Both the position numbers and the translations under genes were made by a program. This document shows, piece by piece, positions 27,450 to 36,613 of a DNA stretch of 64,000 bases. The notes under the pieces are model-generated. The model was not told the origin of the DNA. It ran no database searches and worked only from the letters and a program-made list of their open reading frames with translations. Origin of the DNA: Candidatus Anaeroferrophillus wilburensis (GTDB lineage Bacteria; Desulfobacterota; Anaeroferrophillalia; Anaeroferrophillales; Anaeroferrophillaceae); assembly GCA_016934315.1 (NCBI GenBank), contig JAFGSY010000035.1, forward strand, positions 42,237 through 106,236, read 5' to 3'. The stretch's first letter is position 1. Every line of letters begins with the position of its first letter.

Positions 27450-29231
27450 TTAGAACAGGCCTTTTACCTGTCCGGTTTCCACATCAACATCGATGCGGCG
27501 GTACGCCGGATCGGATGCGGTCCCAGGCATCAGTTTGATTGTCCCGCCCAGAGGTACGCAGAAGCCGGCGCCCTGATAGATCAGTACGTCGCGAACCGGG
27601 AAGGTGAAGCCTTTCGGCCGGCCCTTGAGGGTCGGATCATGGGACAGGGAGAGATGGGTTTTCACCATGCAGGTTCCCAGCTTGGACAGTTCGGGATCAT
27701 TGTCGATCATCTCGATCTTTTTCAGTGCTTCATCACTGAAAGAGGCACCGTCGGCACCATAAACTTCGGTTGCCAGCAGTTCGATCCGCTTTTTGAGCGG
27801 CGTGCTGTCTTCGTAGAGAAGCTTGAACTGGCTTGGTTCTTCACAGGCTTCGATAACTGCCTGACACAGCTCCTGAGCGCCTTCACCGCCATACTGCCAG
27901 TGTTTGGACACCGCACAGCGGGCGCCGGCGGCTTCAGCCTGCCGTCTGATCTCGGCAATTTCAGCGTCGGTATCGGTGTAGAAGCCGTTGATGCAGACCA
28001 CCGGGGTAACGCCGGCTTTTTTGACTGTTTCAATGTGGGCCAGCAGGTTGGCGCAGCCCTTGTCGACCAGGGAAACATTCTCTTCGACATATTCCTTCGC
28101 CAGCGGCCGGCCGGGAACCACCTCGGGTCCGCCACCGTGCATCTTGAGGGCGCGGACGGTGGCAACGATAACGGAGCAGCTCGGGGTCAGGCCGGAGAAG
28201 CGGCACTTGAGATTCCAGAATTTTTCGAAACCAATGTCAGCACCGAAACCGGATTCGGTAACCAGGTAGTCACCCAGTTTCAGACCGATACGGTCGGCAA
28301 TAATGGAGGACTGGCCGATGGCAATATTGGCGAACGGGCCAGCATGGACGAAGACCGGCTGGCCTTCAACGGTCTGCAGCAGGTTGGGATTGAGGGCTTT
28401 GACCATCCAAGCAGTCATGGCGCCGCCGACATCAAGGTCGTCGGTGGTTACCGGTTTGCCGGTTTTGCTGTAGGCGACGATGATTTTACCCATCCGTTCG
28501 CGCAGGTCCTTGAGGTCCTTGGCGACGGCCAGGATTGCCATGATTTCCGAAGAAACGGCAATGGCAAAACCGGATTCCATCACCATGCCGTCGAGCCGGC
28601 CGCCAAGGCCGATGACGATGTTGCGCAGTGCCTGGGCACAGAAGTCGAGAATCCAGCGGACTTCAACGCGGTTCGGATCAATGTCCAGCCGTTTGAGCCC
28701 CTTTTTGGCGAGGAATTCATCAGTGTTGTTCTGTTCATGCTGCATCCTGGAGGTCAGGGCGACCATCATCAGGTTGTGGGCATTCATGATGTTGTCGATG
28801 TCACCGGTGAGTCCCAGTGAAAAAGGTGTCAGGGGAATGGTCTGGGCCAGGCCGCCACCGGCAGCTGAGCCCTTGATGTTGAAAGTCGGGCCACCGGAAG
28901 GCTGGCGGATGGCGCCGACGACGTTCTTGCCCATCAGCCCAAGGCCCTGTACCAGCCCCATGCTGGTGGTGGTTTTTCCCTCGCCCAGGGGGGTCGGGGT
29001 AATGGCGGTAACATTGATGTATTTGCCATCAGGGCGGTCACCAAGGCGTTCGAGTACCTTCATGTAGTCGACTTTTGCCACATACTTACCCATGGGGATC
29101 AGTTCGTCGCCCACCAAACCCAGCTCATCGGCAACCTGCTGAATCGGTTTCATCAGTTCCTTTTCGGCCAGGGCAGCAATCTGCCAGTCCGCCAGGTTCG
29201 GCGCATCAAATTTAGTGAAATCAAGTCCCAT
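27450..29231 (-). CDS. fhs: Formate--tetrahydrofolate ligase
   Basis: Fhs makes 10-formyl-THF from formate, THF and ATP, the entry of the Wood-Ljungdahl methyl branch, and can run backward to yield ATP when acetyl units are oxidised. The 593-residue protein carries the P-loop [17 protein letters not shown] near residue 78, [20 protein letters not shown], and the ending [19 protein letters not shown] precedes ATG 29231. The length is somewhat above the usual 555-560. It is followed by two hairpins and then acsV, so it is probably a separate transcript from the acs operon. Confidence 0.97.
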   Translation of the reverse strand: MGLDFTKFDAPNLADWQIAALAEKELMKPIQQVADELGLVGDELIPMGKYVAKVDYMKVLERLGDRPDGKYINVTAITPTPLGEGKTTTSMGLVQGLGLMGKNVVGAIRQPSGGPTFNIKGSAAGGGLAQTIPLTPFSLGLTGDIDNIMNAHNLMMVALTSRMQHEQNNTDEFLAKKGLKRLDIDPNRVEVRWILDFCAQALRNIVIGLGGRLDGMVMESGFAIAVSSEIMAILAVAKDLKDLRERMGKIIVAYSKTGKPVTTDDLDVGGAMTAWMVKALNPNLLQTVEGQPVFVHAGPFANIAIGQSSIIADRIGLKLGDYLVTESGFGADIGFEKFWNLKCRFSGLTPSCSVIVATVRALKMHGGGPEVVPGRPLAKEYVEENVSLVDKGCANLLAHIETVKKAGVTPVVCINGFYTDTDAEIAEIRRQAEAAGARCAVSKHWQYGGEGAQELCQAVIEACEEPSQFKLLYEDSTPLKKRIELLATEVYGADGASFSDEALKKIEMIDNDPELSKLGTCMVKTHLSLSHDPTLKGRPKGFTFPVRDVLIYQGAGFCVPLGGTIKLMPGTASDPAYRRIDVDVETGQVKGLF

Positions 29232-29275
29232 CTCTTTTACCTCCTGTTAAAATGAAATTTGGAAATACCCGGAAT

Positions 29276-29317
29276 AAAAAAAGAGGGCAACAACGACATG
29301 GTGTCGAGGTTGCCCTC
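29276..29317 (-). terminator. Intrinsic terminator in front of fhs
   Basis: On the minus strand GAGGGCAAC and GTTGCCCTC form a 9-bp stem, with an inner CGACA/TGTCG stem, followed by seven T. It lies 45 bases before the fhs ATG, between fhs and the tRNA nucleotidyltransferase gene. It can end the upstream transcript or act as an attenuator if the promoter at 29433-29461 drives fhs. Confidence 0.85.
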
Positions 29318-29432
29318 ATCTATTTCACTTGACAAAAACCACCCTCGAAAGCGGGTTGTTTATTTTATACAGTACCGCAGTGTACACCAAAATCCCTCCA
29401 CTACACTTGAAGCCATCAAAAATAGCACGTGC

Positions 29433-29461
29433 ACATAATCACATTGCCTTTCCTTTGTCAA
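29433..29461 (-). promoter_or_regulatory. Predicted sigma70 promoter in front of the fhs leader
   Basis: On the minus strand TTGACA (29461-29456), a 17-base spacer and TTATGT (29438-29433). The -35 is perfect and the -10 weak. Transcripts would have a leader of about 195 bases including the terminator at 29276-29317, which raises the possibility of attenuation. Confidence 0.4.
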
Positions 29462-29479
29462 GGCAAAATTATTTGGCAT

Positions 29480-30910
29480 TCAGCTGCCGGCTTGCTCTGT
29501 TTCCGGTTTGCCCATCAACTGCCGCACCCAGTCCAAGGCCGCCTCTCGACTGCTGCATTCCCCGTTCACCTGCCGTTGATGGACGGCGCGGATCATGACG
29601 CCGATTTGGGGGCCCGGTTCCAACCCCAGGGTGAGTAGATCTTTGCCGGAAATCAGCGGCTTGATAAATGATTCCCGTTCCTGCTCATAGATTGTCAGCA
29701 ACTGCCGCAGACACTGGTGCATTTTCTTCTGCCGCTGGTCAAAGTTTTTCCCCCGGCTGGCCTGGGTGTCGGCTTCGGCCAGCAGCAGCAGCAGGGGCAG
29801 GTCCTCCTCCATGGTGAAGACCAGTTTGCGCAGGGTTTTTGGTTTGGCCTCGGATAAGGTAAGCAGGAGGGGGGCCAGGTGTTCCTGAACCAGTCTGACA
29901 ATCCGTTTGAGCACTTTTTTCCCAAGTCCCAGGGTGGCCAGTTTTTCCTGGGCAAAATGGGCGGAAAAACGCTCATGGCCGTAGAAATGGATACTGCCGG
30001 TGTCCGGGTCAATAGTTTTACTGAGTGTTTTGCCGGTGTCGTGGAACAGGCCGGCCCACTTGAGGATGACAGTCTGTTCACTGGTCAGGGGGAGGTCAAA
30101 GAATGGATTGGCCTTTGTCAGTCGGTCAAGATGTTCCAGGGCTTCAAAGGTGTGATCCAAAACGTCCCGATGGTGAAATTCGTTTTGAGTCAATCCCTGA
30201 AGTGGAAACAGGGAGGGGAACAGGGTGAACAATGCCCGGGTTTCCCTGAGCAGCCGGATCCCGGTTGTCGCCCGCTCATGGGTCAGAATATGATGAAATT
30301 CGCTGCCGATCCGCTCCCCGGCAGTCTGCAGCAACCCTTGCCGGCCGTTGCGCATCTGCTCAATGGTTGCCGGGTCAATGCAGTAGTCCAGGCCCAGGGA
30401 GAAACGCACCGCCCGCAGAATCCGCAGGGGGTCATTGTCAAGGCTTGATTCATGAACCGCGATGATCTTCTTGGCGGCCAGCGCCTGCAAGCCGGCATGG
30501 GGATCGTGAAAATGGTCGTCGTGGATGCCGTAGGCCATGGCATTGATGGTAAAGTCGCGCCGCCGGAGGTCTTCGGTAATCGATCTGCCCTCCATGGGGG
30601 TCAGGTCAAAGGTCACCCCCCGGCTGACCAGGCGTCTGGTAATCCGCTCATCTTTGCCCAGGGTAAAAAAGTGACTGTCCATGATCGTCGCAAGATGATC
30701 TTCCCAGATTGCCAATTCCTGCGGCCGGCAAACAAGATCAACATCGGCCAGTTGTCGCTCCAGGATGAGGTTGCGAACCGTGCCGCCGACAATGAACAGG
30801 GGTAGACAATGGCGGTGGGCAACCTCCATCAGCCGTGTCCAGCCGGGGAGGCGGCTGCCAAGATGGGCTTGCAGGGCATCTGCGTCGAAGATGTACGGTG
30901 TGTCAATCAT
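29480..30910 (-). CDS. CCA tRNA nucleotidyltransferase / poly(A) polymerase family with HD domain
   Basis: A 476-residue class II nucleotidyltransferase. The catalytic block is FIVGGTVRNLIL then ADVDLVCR (the DxD pair); RRRDFTINAMAYG and NDPLRILRAVRFSLGLD follow. An HD domain lies in the middle: HRDVLDHTFEALEHL and LKWAGLFHDTGKT. Such proteins add or repair the CCA end of tRNA, or add poly(A) to RNA; sequence alone does not separate these. Both tRNAs in this window already encode CCA, so repair is likely. ATG 30910 has no strong ribosome site. trpG lies 63 bases upstream on the same strand. Confidence 0.9.
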   Translation of the reverse strand: MIDTPYIFDADALQAHLGSRLPGWTRLMEVAHRHCLPLFIVGGTVRNLILERQLADVDLVCRPQELAIWEDHLATIMDSHFFTLGKDERITRRLVSRGVTFDLTPMEGRSITEDLRRRDFTINAMAYGIHDDHFHDPHAGLQALAAKKIIAVHESSLDNDPLRILRAVRFSLGLDYCIDPATIEQMRNGRQGLLQTAGERIGSEFHHILTHERATTGIRLLRETRALFTLFPSLFPLQGLTQNEFHHRDVLDHTFEALEHLDRLTKANPFFDLPLTSEQTVILKWAGLFHDTGKTLSKTIDPDTGSIHFYGHERFSAHFAQEKLATLGLGKKVLKRIVRLVQEHLAPLLLTLSEAKPKTLRKLVFTMEEDLPLLLLLAEADTQASRGKNFDQRQKKMHQCLRQLLTIYEQERESFIKPLISGKDLLTLGLEPGPQIGVMIRAVHQRQVNGECSSREAALDWVRQLMGKPETEQAGS

Positions 30911-30973
30911 CAGTTCATAGGGGGGTTGGGATTGAGGTGCAATGAGCTTCCTGAATGATTGGCAAAGGGTGGC

Positions 30974-31546
30974 TTACGGTGCCAGGTGAAGGAAATTATC
31001 CAGGATCTGCATGCCGGCTTTGGTCAGGATCGATTCCGGGTGAAACTGAATGCCCCAGACCGGCAGCTCCCGGTGTCTGACACCCATGATTTCCTGATCA
31101 TCTGTTGCCCATGCGGTTATCTCCAGGCAGGATGGCAGCGAATGCCGCTCAATGACCAGGGAGTGGTAGCGGGTGGCCTCAAAAGGGTTGTCGATGCCGG
31201 CAAACAGCTCCTTGCCATGGTGGCCGATCAACGAGGTTTTGCCATGCATCACGCGGCCGGCCCGGACAACATGGCCGCCAAAAGCCGCGCCGATTGCCTG
31301 GTGCCCCAGGCAGATGCCGAGAATGGGAATTTTGCCGGCCAAGGCGGTGATGGCGGCGACGGAGATCCCTGCTTCCTTCGGAGTGCAGGGTCCGGGAGAG
31401 ATGACCAGGCGGTCCGGCTGCAGTTCAAGCAGCCGGGCAACGGTCAGCTCATCGTTGCGGTAGACAGTGACCTGCTGCCCAAGGATTCCCAGGTACTGGA
31501 CGATATTATAGGTAAAGGAATCGTAATTGTCGATCATCAACAGCAT
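30974..31546 (-). CDS. Anthranilate/aminodeoxychorismate synthase glutamine amidotransferase
   Basis: A 190-residue class I glutamine amidotransferase that supplies ammonia to anthranilate synthase (TrpE) or aminodeoxychorismate synthase (PabB). It opens [18 protein letters not shown]; the catalytic Cys lies in [15 protein letters not shown] (near residue 80), and the His-Glu pair in [12 protein letters not shown]. No trpE or pabB partner is adjacent, so TrpG or PabA cannot be chosen; a shared amphibolic subunit is possible. It lies 63 bases before the tRNA nucleotidyltransferase gene and may share its transcript. Confidence 0.92.
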   Translation of the reverse strand: MLLMIDNYDSFTYNIVQYLGILGQQVTVYRNDELTVARLLELQPDRLVISPGPCTPKEAGISVAAITALAGKIPILGICLGHQAIGAAFGGHVVRAGRVMHGKTSLIGHHGKELFAGIDNPFEATRYHSLVIERHSLPSCLEITAWATDDQEIMGVRHRELPVWGIQFHPESILTKAGMQILDNFLHLAP

Positions 31547-31698
31547 GGTATCTCATATCCTGGCATACTGACGCCACGTCAACGCTGAACTGACGAAGCG
31601 CCAGAGAAGAATTTTGTTTGATGCCGAAACCGTTGAGAACCGGCTGCTGCTTTGGGCGGATTCCCAGGCTCAACGCGTGGATGATATCCCCATAGTTC

Positions 31699-32919
31699 CT
31701 AATGGTAGATATGGCTGCGGGTCAATGGCAGGTCATTAACCAATCCCCGGGTAAAAGTCAACTGGTAAAGGTTGAGGTTGCCATGGAGAAAATTGACCGA
31801 ACTGCCGTTGAGATACAGCCGCCAGCAGCGGATAAACTGCTCCACCGCATCGGGGTCTTCCTTGAACAGGGCGCGGATCGGCTGGAGTTTGCTCTCAAAG
31901 CGTTTGATCCAGTGCTCAAGGGTGAGATGGTAATGACGGCGCAGATTCTCCACCTCAAGGATGTCCAGATCTGCAGTTCCCATGAAACGGCAGATATCAT
32001 ACAGTTGCGGCAGCTCTCCACCGGGGAAAATGTAGGTGGTTATCCAGGCATCGGTGCCAGAGCCGTCATTTTTGCCGATTGTGTGCAAAAGACCGATCCC
32101 CCCGGGTTTCAGGAGTTTTTTAGCCTGGTCAAAAAAAGTCGAATAGTATTTCCTGCCCACATGTTCAAACATGCCGATGGACACTACCTTATCATAGGTT
32201 CCCGTGGCGTCACGATAATCCTGCAGGTGAAACGTAATCCGGTCGTCAACTCCGGCCCGCCGGGCCCAGTCGCGGGCATGGTCGAGCTGGTTACGGGAGA
32301 GCGTGTAGCCGGTGCCACTAATCCGGTAATGGGTGGCGGCATAGATCAGCATGCCGCCCCAGCCGCAGCCGATATCCACCAGCCGGTCACCGGGCTGGAG
32401 CTGCAGTTTACGGCATATATGCTCATATTTATCCTCCTGGGCTTTTTCCAATGACTGGTGGGGATCCTTGAAGTAGGCGCAGGAGTAGGTCATGCTTTCA
32501 TCAAGCCACTCCTGGTAAAAATCATTGCCGCGATCGTAATGGAAGGGAATCGCCTGGCGGGCGCCTTTGGCCGAATTGAAGTTGCTGAGGCTGCCCCGCA
32601 GGGAGGAGAGCCTGGCAAGGCCCGGCAGCTGGCAACTCTCGTAAGCCGGTTCCAGTCCCAGTTTGATTACCTGCTGCAAGTTGCCGAAGACATCAATATC
32701 GCCGGCCATGTAGGCTTCGCCAAAGCCGAGTGATCCGCGGAAGAAGGTCTGCTGGACGGCTTTTTTGTTGTGAAAGCGAAGGGTGCAGCGATTGGCCTGG
32801 TCGGCCTCCCCCGGGCCGTACTCCCGTTTGTCTCCATCCCAGAAGATAACTGTCAGCGGTTCGGAAGTGTAGCGGCTGGCGAGAGAGTGGACCAGCTGCT
32901 TCAATGGTACCATGTCCAT
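31699..32919 (-). CDS. cfa: Cyclopropane-fatty-acyl-phospholipid synthase family
   Basis: The 406-residue protein uses S-adenosylmethionine to methylenate double bonds in membrane phospholipids. It has IPFHYDRGNDFYQEWLD and TYSCAYFK, the SAM loop LVDIGCGWGGMLIYAA near residue 190, and SIGMFEHVGRKYY. The C-terminus contains HYHLTLEHWIKRFE. AGGAGG precedes ATG 32919. The enzyme acts on the inner face of the membrane, typically under stress or on entry to stationary phase. It is likely monocistronic, about 150 bases upstream of trpG/pabA. Confidence 0.93.
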   Translation of the reverse strand: MDMVPLKQLVHSLASRYTSEPLTVIFWDGDKREYGPGEADQANRCTLRFHNKKAVQQTFFRGSLGFGEAYMAGDIDVFGNLQQVIKLGLEPAYESCQLPGLARLSSLRGSLSNFNSAKGARQAIPFHYDRGNDFYQEWLDESMTYSCAYFKDPHQSLEKAQEDKYEHICRKLQLQPGDRLVDIGCGWGGMLIYAATHYRISGTGYTLSRNQLDHARDWARRAGVDDRITFHLQDYRDATGTYDKVVSIGMFEHVGRKYYSTFFDQAKKLLKPGGIGLLHTIGKNDGSGTDAWITTYIFPGGELPQLYDICRFMGTADLDILEVENLRRHYHLTLEHWIKRFESKLQPIRALFKEDPDAVEQFIRCWRLYLNGSSVNFLHGNLNLYQLTFTRGLVNDLPLTRSHIYH

Positions 32920-33045
32920 GGTTCAACCTCCTGTATCCAGTTAGCATAAAGGTGCATGCTCATCGGGAAAAGAGGCCTGAATCTTCATGGTTATGCCAGG
33001 CAGGGATGCCGTGTTCATCCGGACCTGCGGGCATCCCGGGGGATG

Positions 33046-33804
33046 CTACTTGGCAAACCCCTCAACGATCAGGGTGCCGCTTTTGGCGTCTTTTCTGACC
33101 TGCAGATAGCCCTGCTTTTCCGCATCTTTGAGCATTTCACTGAAAGAGCGATAGCCTAGAGATGATTCGTTAAAGGAGGGCCGTTTGCGCTGCATGGTTT
33201 GCTTGACCATCGACGACCAGAGAATTTCCTTGTTTTCCCGCATCAGCGCGGTAATGGAATCAAACAGCAGCTGGAAGGCTGTTCGTTTCTCATCGCTGAT
33301 GTTGCCGGCAATCTTCGGCGGGGTCATCTCAGAGGCTTGTACCAGATCTTCGTAGAAGATAAACTCGTCACAATTGTCGCTCAGCAGTGGTGAGGTGCTT
33401 TCACGCATGCCGATGCCGATAACATGCTTGCCATTTTCCTTGAGCTTGGAGACCAAAGGGGAAAAATCACTGTCCCCCGAAACGATGACGAAGCTGTCAA
33501 TATGCTCCTTGGAGTAGGACATGTCCATGGCATCGACACACAGTCTGATGTCGGCTGAATTTTTGCCGGTCATGCCCCGCTTGGGGATCTCCACCATCTC
33601 AATGGCGGCGGCATGGAGATGCTGTTTATACTGGCTGTAAGCACTCCAGTCAGCATAGGCTTTTTTAGCAATTACTTTACCCTTCTCCACCAGGCGGGCG
33701 AGAATGGTTTCCACCTTGAAGCCGTTCTTCTTCTTATCTTTGAATCCCAGGGCAAGATTTTCAAAGTCGATAAAGACCGCCAGGGTATGTTCGGTTTCTG
33801 ACAT
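33046..33804 (-). CDS. NYN domain protein with C-terminal OST-HTH/LOTUS domain
   Basis: A 252-residue protein. Residues 1-150 form a NYN (PIN-like) nuclease domain: LAVFIDFENLALG, SADIRLCVDAMD and SFVIVSGDSDFSPLVSKLKE provide the Asp residues of the metal site. Residues about 170-250 match the OST-HTH/LOTUS RNA-binding domain (ILWSSMVKQTM, FNESSLGYRSFSEML). Family knowledge: LabA/MARF1-like proteins with this pair are probable RNases or RNA regulators; the bacterial targets are unknown. ATG 33804 with AAGGAG upstream is clear; longer versions of this frame have no family match. It is divergent from priA, which begins 168 bases away. Confidence 0.85.
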   Translation of the reverse strand: MSETEHTLAVFIDFENLALGFKDKKKNGFKVETILARLVEKGKVIAKKAYADWSAYSQYKQHLHAAAIEMVEIPKRGMTGKNSADIRLCVDAMDMSYSKEHIDSFVIVSGDSDFSPLVSKLKENGKHVIGIGMRESTSPLLSDNCDEFIFYEDLVQASEMTPPKIAGNISDEKRTAFQLLFDSITALMRENKEILWSSMVKQTMQRKRPSFNESSLGYRSFSEMLKDAEKQGYLQVRKDAKSGTLIVEGFAK

Positions 33805-33929
33805 GAGTTGGTTTTCTCCTTTTTTCTTCCCGGGGATTTTGTTAGGATGCCGGCAGTGCAAGACTACCGAATCTGGATGGCAGCGTAAAAGATGACGTTC
33901 ACATGCCTGCGGACCGGGTGACGTTATAC

Positions 33930-33958
33930 AAAATAACCAATAAATCATATTATTGCAA
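33930..33958 (-). promoter_or_regulatory. Candidate promoter for the NYN-LOTUS gene
   Basis: On the minus strand TTGCAA, a 17-base spacer and TATTTT in an AT-rich stretch between the NYN gene and priA. The -35 lies 15 bases from the priA start codon, so the two promoters would be interleaved. Confidence 0.3.
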
Positions 33959-33972
33959 GGTTTGTTGATAAA

Positions 33973-36441
33973 ATGTTCATGTTTGCCGATGTTGCCCTGA
34001 ATCTGCCCTTGGAGACGCTCTTTACCTACATGGTGGAGGATGTGCGGATGGCGGCGCAGCTTGAGGTTGGCAAACGGGTTCTGGTGCCTTTCCGTGGCCG
34101 GCAGGTGAGCGGCTACCTGATTTCCCTGCGTGACCAGCCGCTGGCCAACCAGCAGGGAAATCTGCTGCCGCTGACGGCGGTTGTTGATCAGCAGCCCCTT
34201 TTTTCCCCGGCCCAGCTGGCGTTTTACCGCCGGGCGGCTGCCTATTATCAAACCCCTTTCGGGGTGGCACTCCATGCTCTCCTGCCCGGTGGATTGGCGT
34301 TTCGTTCCCGCCGGGACTATGTACTGACCGGCAAACCACTGCCGGTCAGCAGAGATTGCCGCCGTCAGGAACTGGCAGCGCAAGTGGTGAACCTTCTGCA
34401 GGGGAAAGGACCGCTGTCCGCTGCCGAACTGGAGGCGGGTCTGACTGGTTCAAAAGAACAGCTTGCCGCCATGCTCAACAATGGTGTCCGCCAAGGGTGG
34501 TTGGCGTCAGCCATCCAGCTGCTGCCCCCTCTGGCTCGGGAGCGGACCGAAACCATTTATGAAATCGTCAAGTCAACGGTTCTCCTTGCCCAGGTAGGGT
34601 CTGGGAAAATGCGGCCGGAAAAGCGGCAGCTGATGGCTGAATTTCTCGGGGGCAGCCCCTTTTTCAGTCGGCGGCAGTTTCTTCAGGCTTTCCCCGGCAG
34701 TAGCGGTGCCCTGCGTCGCTGGCAAGATCAGGAGCTGGTGGCAGCCAGGCAGATCCCCTGGTTCCGCACTTTGGCGGAGCAGGATGGCGATCAGCAATTG
34801 CCCCCTGTGGTTGTGTTAACCAAAGCCCAGGAGGAGCTTTATGAGCGGATGGTGCCGTCGGTGACGACCGGTTCCTTTTCCCCTTTTCTCCTCCATGGGG
34901 TGACCGGCAGCGGTAAAACGGAAATTTATCTGAAGCTGATTAAAAAAGTCCTGTCCCTGGGGCGGGGTGCACTGTACCTGGTGCCTGAGATTGCTCTGAC
35001 CGTCCAGCTGCTGCATCGGATGATCCGTGAGTTTGGCGATCAGGTGGCCGTGCTGCACAGCTCCCTGGGTGCCGGCGAGCGTTATGACCAATGGCGGCGG
35101 ATCAAAAGCGGTTCGGCAAGGGTGGTGCTCGGAGCCCGTTCAGCGGTTTTTGCGCCGTTGACCAATCTGGGGCTGATTGTTGTTGATGAGGAGCACGAAC
35201 CATCGTATAAGCAGGAGTCGGCATTCCCCTATCATGGCCGCGATCTGGCGCTCATGCGGGCTCAGATGACCGGCTGTCCGGTGGTTATGGGGTCGGCAAC
35301 CCCGGCGGTTACCACCTATTACGGTGCCATCTCCGGTCGCTATCGGCTCCTGGAGCTTCCAGAGCGGTTGGGGGGGGACAAACAGCTGCCCCGGGTTGAA
35401 GTGGTGGATCTGGGGGCCGGTAAACAGAAGCTGTTTGACTGGGATGGATTCAGCCCCCAGCTGCTGGAGCGGATGACCCAGGTGCTGGACACCGGTCGTC
35501 AGGTGATGCTGTTTCTCAATAAACGGGGGTTTTCCCGCACGCTTTACTGCCTGGACTGCGGTCATATGCCCTCCTGCCGTTCCTGCTCGGTGCGTCTGAC
35601 TTTCCACAAAGAGATTGATCGTCTGGTCTGTCACTATTGCGGTCTGACGTTGCCGGCCCCAAAGGTTTGTCCCCAGTGTCATAAACCCCGGCTTTTTCCT
35701 TTGGGGGTGGGGATCCAGAAACTGGCCGAAACCCTCGAACACCATTTTCCGGCAGTGAAAATTGCCCGGCTGGACCGAGATACCACCCGGAAAAAAGGCC
35801 AACTGGCAGCCCTGATTCATGCCTTTGCCGGTGGTGAGTATCAGATTCTGCTGGGAACCCAGATGCTGGCCAAGGGACTTCACTTTCCCAATGTTGATCT
35901 GGTGGGGGTGATTTTTGCCGATCTTTCCCTGAATTTCCCGGATTTTACGGCGGCCGAGCGCACCTTCCAGCTGCTTACTCAGGTGGCCGGCCGGTCTGGT
36001 CGTGGTGATCAGCGTGGCCTGGTTCTCATTCAAACTCTCCTGCCGCGCCACTACAGTATTCAGTGTGCCGCCCGGCATGATTACCAGGGCTTTTTTGCCC
36101 TGGAATACCAGCTGCGGCAGGAATTGAAGTTGCCGCCGGCCAGCTATCTGGTGTTGATCCGAGCCCACGGCGCAGACCAGCAGCAGGTGGTTGCTCTGCT
36201 GGGTTCGATCAGGGATGAGGCCTGTAAGTACATAAGGGACAACGGCTGGAACGAGTCTATCGTGGTCATGGGTCCGGTGCCGGCCTCCGTGGTGAAGATT
36301 AAAAACCGTTTCCGCTGGCACCTGCTGCTGAAGGGAATCCAGAGGCCCCGCCTGCACCAGCTGGTTGGTCAACTGCGGCGGCTGCCCGGCGCCCGCCAGG
36401 TAACGGTCAGTATTGATATCGATCCCCTGTCATTTGCCTGA
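33973..36441 (+). CDS. priA: Primosomal replication restart helicase PriA
   Basis: PriA reloads the replisome at stalled forks. The 822-residue protein has the N-terminal DNA-binding domain (FADVALNLPLETLFTYMV), an SF2 helicase core with Walker A GVTGSGKTEIYL near residue 312 and the DEEH box VVDEEHEPSYKQ, and the Zn module CLDCGHMPSCRSC...CHYCG...CPQCHK. The C-terminal helicase block is LLGTQMLAKGLHFPNV. The N-terminal domain is longer than typical. ATG 33973 has no strong Shine-Dalgarno, and a second Met follows two codons later. mpl follows 172 bases downstream. Confidence 0.96.
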   Translation: MFMFADVALNLPLETLFTYMVEDVRMAAQLEVGKRVLVPFRGRQVSGYLISLRDQPLANQQGNLLPLTAVVDQQPLFSPAQLAFYRRAAAYYQTPFGVALHALLPGGLAFRSRRDYVLTGKPLPVSRDCRRQELAAQVVNLLQGKGPLSAAELEAGLTGSKEQLAAMLNNGVRQGWLASAIQLLPPLARERTETIYEIVKSTVLLAQVGSGKMRPEKRQLMAEFLGGSPFFSRRQFLQAFPGSSGALRRWQDQELVAARQIPWFRTLAEQDGDQQLPPVVVLTKAQEELYERMVPSVTTGSFSPFLLHGVTGSGKTEIYLKLIKKVLSLGRGALYLVPEIALTVQLLHRMIREFGDQVAVLHSSLGAGERYDQWRRIKSGSARVVLGARSAVFAPLTNLGLIVVDEEHEPSYKQESAFPYHGRDLALMRAQMTGCPVVMGSATPAVTTYYGAISGRYRLLELPERLGGDKQLPRVEVVDLGAGKQKLFDWDGFSPQLLERMTQVLDTGRQVMLFLNKRGFSRTLYCLDCGHMPSCRSCSVRLTFHKEIDRLVCHYCGLTLPAPKVCPQCHKPRLFPLGVGIQKLAETLEHHFPAVKIARLDRDTTRKKGQLAALIHAFAGGEYQILLGTQMLAKGLHFPNVDLVGVIFADLSLNFPDFTAAERTFQLLTQVAGRSGRGDQRGLVLIQTLLPRHYSIQCAARHDYQGFFALEYQLRQELKLPPASYLVLIRAHGADQQQVVALLGSIRDEACKYIRDNGWNESIVVMGPVPASVVKIKNRFRWHLLLKGIQRPRLHQLVGQLRRLPGARQVTVSIDIDPLSFA

Positions 36442-36613
36442 AAATGTTTGCAGAGTGTTTTTCAGGGGTTGTTGTGTTAATGCGTTATCGCATTCATTGG
36501 TAATCGTGCCGGCTGTTTGAATGTGCTGGACAGGGGTGGTGAAATGAGGGCGGTAGTGAGCCACGATAGTTGGAGAGTCGTTGCAGAAGTGCGGCATGGG
36601 TTGGGGGGCGTTG

